Of a DNA stretch of 64,000 nucleotides, positions 59,320 to 64,000 are shown piece after piece. The position numbers and the translations under genes were made by a program. A model generated the notes under the pieces. That model had not been told where the DNA came from and did no database searches. It worked only from the letters and a program-made list of their open reading frames with translations. Each line of letters starts with the position of its first letter. The first letter of the stretch is position 1. This stretch comes from Paraphysomonas bandaiensis (taxonomy: Eukaryota; Chrysophyceae): contig CBFFRP010000090.1 of assembly GCA_965644295.1 (NCBI GenBank), forward strand, positions 1 to 64,000, given 5' to 3'.

Positions 59320-60184
59320 ATTCATTGATATTGTGAATTGTCGTTGCTGTGAAAAGAAATAATAAATAATATGTTGCTGTCGTAGTAGTATTTTGCTTTG
59401 CTTGAGGTATGATAGCAGAACAAACAAATTTTGCTGCCTCTATCGAGTTTTCACCAAATTTGTGGACAGCACTTTCATCAGTAGCTTTCTGTGTATTGTT
59501 TTGGAATAAATAGGGTAGTGTACTCTCTGCAGATGTCATATAGCAGGTCTAGGGAACAATAGATTGTGTAAAAAGTCAAGCACGGAAGTGTGAATAGTTT
59601 CATTGACATACGCTGATATGTGAAAGTGGTGTTTCTATTATTGGACATAGTCAAATTGGTATTGTTTAGTGTAATTTTCTAGAAACACCATAAACAGTAT
59701 GAAAGATGAAAGCCTAGCCATTCAGTTTAAAATGACTAGGTTGACTAGGTGTTTATGGTGTTCACCTAGCCAACAATTAATGAATGCAGATATTATTATA
59801 TATTACTTTGACTTGTACCTAGTACGTACTCCTAGTTAGGAGAACTAGGTTTTTACACCTATTGATACGCATCCCTGATGTATAACAAGGAGCAAGGAGG
59901 CATACCGTGGTACTGTACCGTAATTATGTATCATAGCTATAGTCTAGCCCTTCAATATTTTCTTTTCTGTCACGTCACTGCTGGACCTTATTATATTCAA
60001 CGCTGTGAAATAGTTAACTATATCGGCTTCGGATTATGTAATTTAACGAATCAATCAGCAAAGTTCCAATGTATCGAAATAATGTTTTAGAAATTAGAGA
60101 AGAATGATTAAATACATACACTGGTACGTTTCAAATGCAACACAATTAGATAATCCTCGCATGTCAATAATTGATAGATTGAAA
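59320..60184. other. Convergent 3' intergenic region, POLD3 / CHMP1
   Basis: AT-rich, no gene. Contains a small inverted repeat at 59684-59762 and further CTAGG/CCTAG words to about 59850. Confidence 0.5.
59684..59762. repeat. Small inverted repeat (hairpin), 12-bp perfect arms
   Basis: AACACCATAAAC (59684-59695) and its exact reverse complement GTTTATGGTGTT (59751-59762) enclose ~55 bp that contain further CCTAG/CTAGG pairs. It may be a terminator-like hairpin or a MITE end; no target duplication was confirmed. Confidence 0.55.
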
Positions 60185-61114
60185 TCATTTCCTGAGTGCC
60201 GCCAGTCTCGATTCTAAATCGTTCTTCTGGGATGCTACAGAAACTATATTAGCGCCACATATCAATCAAACAAGTACACAGAGAAGCATACCCGGTTCTT
60301 CTGTTTTAACTCCATGGGTCCCCACGGGGCCAGCACTGTCCAACATTCCTTCCAGCTTCAAGCCGGCATGATCAGCTACTTCCTAAGAATTCACAATTCC
60401 GATTATCATAAAACTTGTCGGATTGACACAAGCACCTGTATGAGGCTGTCGACTTGCTCTGGTGGTGTGGACATCGCAGTAGTAGCATCCATAGTTTCCT
60501 CCATGTAGCCAGACCTGACGTCCATGTCTTCAAATTGTTTCTCAAACTGCTCCATCGTCTTGGCAATCTTGTCGGGGTCCATGCTTTTCATAGCACTCGC
60601 CATGCCCTTCACGGTCAGCCCCATCGCTTTATTTACCTAAGACAACGTCAATAATATCACAAAAAAATATATTTATTTACATCTTGCATCCTAATAGCAG
60701 TTTCAAGTCGAGCAGCGACAGCATCGATACGTGAGCTCAGTCGCAAAAAAGTCAACGCTTGATTATTCTCTCGTATAACATTCTATAATCAGTCGACATT
60801 ATGAAATTGACAACCATGAAAACAAACACTAGTTATATACCTGGCCATATATACGAGCACCTTCCATATTGCTCTGAGCAATCGCCTTCATGATAGTTAA
60901 TCAGCTAATGCAGCATTACATAAGAGTCACTCTCACCTTTCGCAGTTTTTCTTTTTGGAGATTGGCATTTTTCTCGCATTTCTTTGCACTTCGAGTCATC
61001 TGTCTAGAGGTTAACTTGAACGTAATCAAATCATCTATTCAACATATACTTTAACACAATAATATAATGACAGTTGCTCTATTACTGACCTTGAAGACTG
61101 TGGCTGGATCCCAT
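60185..61114 (-). CDS. CHMP1: CHMP1 (ESCRT-III, Did2/Vps46) protein
   Basis: Model: complement of exons 60185-60234, 60292-60382, 60436-60636, 60681-60782, 60841-60885, 60937-61034 and 61090-61114 (203 aa, normal size). The basic N-terminal helix includes LITFKLTSRQMTRSAKKCEK. The core has IREN-NQALTFLRLSSRIDAV, then MGLTVKGMASAMKSMDPDKI, MEQFEKQFEDMDVRSGYMEE and TTAMSTPPEQVDSLI. The C-terminal DLESRLAALRK is a MIM1 motif for the Vps4 MIT domain. CHMP1 regulates ESCRT-III disassembly in multivesicular bodies and cytokinesis. Nearly every exon is under 205 nt. Divergent from IFT43. Confidence 0.95.
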
Positions 61115-61792
61115 ATTCAATCACTCTACTTCACTTTAATATCAGGATAATTAATAGAACTCTTATAGAAATTATTCTTCTATCGCTACAATATCGTTCC
61201 TTAAGTTGTCGTTGTGTCTCTTACTAATACTATTAAACTGGCTTATCTGCTCTGATGTTAGTATCAACACGCACAGCTGCTGTGATAAGATAACACCAAT
61301 ATACATACATACACAGCTGTACACACTACACACACATCTCTATATACAGCAGCCGAGTAGGTATATAAACTACACTGCCTCGTGTGTATCTATACAATAT
61401 ACTCCACTACCTGAAACATTTTCCGTAAAATTCCATAGGTTTTCACACCAGATAGTTCGAAAAATGTTCGCATTTAGGATAAAATACAGTCGATTTTGAT
61501 AAATATGCTGTACAGCGAAAAGGAAAAATACAGGACCGTATTCAACAGTATACAATGATTCGACTACTCTGTATTTCAATAGTTTTGAATAGCGGTATAC
61601 AGCTGTATGATATCGTTACATCTCTACATGTATGTATGTATGTATGTATGTACATGTATCTGTATACACATACATATATATGGGGAGATAATTTAAACAG
61701 AGCCTCACTGCATGCATACCTATTGAGGATATAGATATATTCCCCAGCGCATAACATATCCCTTTGTTTGAGCTGTAATATATTGAACAAAT
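61115..61792. promoter_or_regulatory. Divergent promoter region, CHMP1 / IFT43
   Basis: 678-bp gap between opposed starts, with CATACATACACAGCTGTACA near 61305 and ATGTATGTATGTATGTATGT near 61630, the same tetranucleotide class as in other 5' gaps. No other feature. Confidence 0.4.
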
Positions 61793-62739
61793 ATGGAAAA
61801 AGGTGAGAAAGGTGAGAAAGGCAGTGATGAAGAGCGAGTGGAGACACGGCCTCGTCGACCCCGTCGACCTCGACAGGGAGGGGCTGATGAAGATGAAGAA
61901 TATAATAAACCTGCTGAGAGTAAGATATCTGAGCCCGCTTACACTGAGCCCCAAGCTAAGCCAAGAAGAAGACGACAAGTGGAGGAATCCAATGATACAG
62001 CTGGAGATGGTGGGTGGATGGGTGGCATGGCTCCCGATAATAAGCAGAAGTTTGAGCCCGAGCAAGAAACTCCCGATGTTATGACAACGTATGTTAATTG
62101 TGTTTCCTTGTCGCTATTATTTACATTTCATTCAGGCAAAATAAAGACAAACATTTCAATGATGACGATGCAGGTATAGACGTCACTATCCCTAACACTA
62201 ATCAAATAGTGTGAGTCATCAAATGTTCTCACAGAAATTGTCATCCCTGATCTTGATGAGGATGGAGGTGGCGATACAGATCAGAGAGGTAAATTAGATT
62301 TTTTTCGTGTATACCATAACGCTCTTCTAGTTGCTCATGCACCACGGAATGTTAGTCGAAAGATTCCACCTCTCTCATCACTGCAGCACGAGGCCAAAAC
62401 GTTTTTACAGACAAACAAGGTATGTGCTTTATTTTTTGATGTATCATATGTCCTATGTTTTTTATATCTAATAAGCTATGCTTTTATGTACAACATGATT
62501 TGAAAGTAATTACATCAGGATGGAATTGATTTGAGTATACTTCTTGGAACCCTCGTTCCATCGAACATGTTGGTGGAGGATGACTCGCTCTGGACTTTTG
62601 ATTCGTTATTGCGGGTAATTTAGCATGAGATATGTATAGTTGTGTAATAGTGCACCTGAATTTCTAGGAAGTAACTGAGGAGCTGCATTCAATGGCGAAA
62701 GAACAGGCGGCCACTACGAAGAGTGCTCCAAAAGCGTAG
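61793..62739 (+). CDS. IFT43: IFT43 (intraflagellar transport complex A)
   Basis: Model: exons 61793-62088, 62136-62173, 62235-62288, 62331-62419, 62519-62614 and 62668-62739 (214 aa, the usual IFT43 size), with introns of 42-99 bp. The N-terminal ~70 residues are charged and basic/acidic low-complexity. GWMGGMAPDNKQK leads into the conserved IFT43 core: EIVIPDLDEDGG, then VAHAPRNVSRKIPPLSSLQH, then DGIDLSILLGTLVPSNMLVE and DDSLWTFDSLLREVTEEL. IFT43 is a small subunit of IFT-A, which drives retrograde transport and membrane-protein import in cilia. Confidence 0.92.
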
Positions 62740-64000
62740 TTGGATATTGTACATATAGTGGAGAGGCACGTCTGTGGTAGACAATATTTCTGTGTCCGTA
62801 CTTACTAATGAGTCTTGTGCACACTGTGCTAGTGCAAATTTACAATGTTTAGTCGAGCTATGCATTGTAGAGTAGTAAAGTTGTCGAAGTTAGTGTATTT
62901 AGTAATGTACACTTGACGTTTGTTCATTTGTAGACGCAGCTGCAAGGATAATTAAGGAGTAGAACATTCGGGTGGCAATTTCTCTTGTATGGTATAAGTT
63001 GTGCTAGGATACTGACATAGAGAGACTATACACACACACCACAGCAAGAGAAATCCTTCGGATTCCGTGTGTATATTTTTTGAAAGAATAGGAAGATATG
63101 CCAGGGTTACTTTTCAGCTCACTTTAGGAAAGTAAATCGACAACCTTTGAAGAAACAGTATTGCATGCAGTTGTGTGATGATATTGAAGGTCTTATTATT
63201 AGCAATAGGCGTTAAGAATCAGCACCCTAGTACAACCTCTATTACCCTACGATTTAATGCTACGGAGGCTGCTTGTGCGTCGCGCAAGCACCAAGGTGCA
63301 ACCACCTCAGCTCTATCGCTCAAAGCAAACGCAGTGAGCAAGCAAAATGTTGATACATAGCTACCTGACATATGCTAACTTTAAGGTGAACATCCCGGAT
63401 GCTTGACTTCAGCAGGCAGCCCAATAACCCAGTCACCCTTCAGGTGGGCCCATTTCCGGAAGCCTGTTTATTTGTCAAGGCCCAAAGGCTTTACACGAGT
63501 GACACTTATTGATGTCCCTTGTACCACACAAGCATTCGGCTATGAGTGGGCAGAACAATATCTACTGTCTATGTTTGCGGCTCACGATAGTTTCCCGGAG
63601 AAATATCTCCCAAGAACACCACGAAATGGTGCGAGTCCGACTTTGTTGAGAGGGTGTGATGTGTGTTACAGTGACATCATTATATTACATTTTACACAAG
63701 AGATCTGCAACTAATTTTAAGGTGCTCTTCGGTTTTGTATGTTCGGTGCTAGTGTGTACTCTTTCTGTATAGTATAATAAGTCCGAAAATTAAAATTACC
63801 ATTCACGGATACCAGGCCCTGCTCCATATCACCATCCCCTTTTGTTGTAGCTGCTGAATGAATGACCTGATCTATGCTCCATCAATTTAAATTTAGTTCT
63901 ATGACCTCATTGTTCTGTATGCGTAGTGCGTAGCTATATATGCGAGAAAAATATATTTGTCTCCTAAAATATGACCAAGAATTTACTAATTTATAATGAA
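62740..64000. other. 3' region of IFT43, no gene seen
   Basis: AT-rich DNA to the window end. It contains copy C of dispersed repeat family 2; the ORFs across it are not convincing genes. Confidence 0.45.
63385..63660 (+). repeat. Dispersed repeat family 2, copy C (longest)
   Basis: About 275 bp related to copies at 23640-23830 and 42395-42640. It includes CCCGGATGCTTGACTTCAG, GCCTGTTTATTTGTCAAGG, GTCCCTTGTACCACACAAG, GGCTATGAGTGGGCAGAACA and AGAACACCACGAAATGGTGC. One frame reads VPCTTQAFGYEWAEQYLLS, the same peptide as in copy B. Confidence 0.85.

Overview
The window is eukaryotic nuclear DNA from a flagellated, AT-rich protist. Reasons: about 20 genes, almost all split by short GT-AG introns (mostly 42-120 bp, many near 50), a Ty1/copia retrotransposon, and cilium/centriole genes (CFAP20, CEP78-like, IFT43) alongside an EF-hand calcium-dependent protein kinase and a VIT-type iron transporter, two families absent from animals. 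I cannot name the species or phylum. TAA, TAG and TGA all behave as stops. I rebuilt gene models by hand; in each model given with exon coordinates every junction keeps frame and uses GT...AG.

Layout. 1-0.9 kb: short tandem repeat, a MITE-like element and a solo copia LTR. 1.3-7.7 kb: NUDT6-like Nudix hydrolase (-), an unrecognised 535-aa protein (-), a 300-bp (CATA)n array and galactokinase (+). 8.7-13.9 kb: a leucine-rich-repeat protein built from one-repeat exons (-), a decayed PAK-like kinase (-) and CFAP20 (+). 15.9-22.7 kb: CEP78-like (-), a CCCH protein with an internal duplication (-) and a V-ATPase subunit D pseudogene (+). 24.4-31.1 kb: a divergent CDPK (-)/TTC7-like (+) pair. 31.4-36.6 kb: an intact copia element with identical LTRs. 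37.1-41.7 kb: VIT transporter (-), a 1.1-kb (TATG)n array and a GGCT/ChaC-RCC1 fusion (+). 43-48.6 kb: PRP28/DDX23 helicase (-) and erlectin-like ER lectin (+). 50.4-62.7 kb: a 64-aa membrane protein (-), SPB1 rRNA methyltransferase (-), POLD3 (+), CHMP1 (-) and IFT43 (+).

Genes mostly alternate strand. Head-to-head (5') gaps carry simple TATG/CATA tracts and GTATAC/TGTAC words. Tail-to-tail (3') gaps carry the transposon, LTR, relics and dispersed repeats. Most genes are housekeeping: lipid-kinase scaffold and ESCRT, ERAD lectin, splicing, ribosome maturation, replication and cilium. There is no operon-like pathway grouping.

Most notable: a galactokinase ending in a predicted C-terminal membrane anchor; the GGCT-RCC1 fusion; a copia element with non-TG...CA LTR ends whose start codon overlaps the LTR border so the candidate primer site lies inside the ORF; the exon-per-repeat LRR gene; and the strict split of sequence classes between 5' and 3' intergenic DNA.
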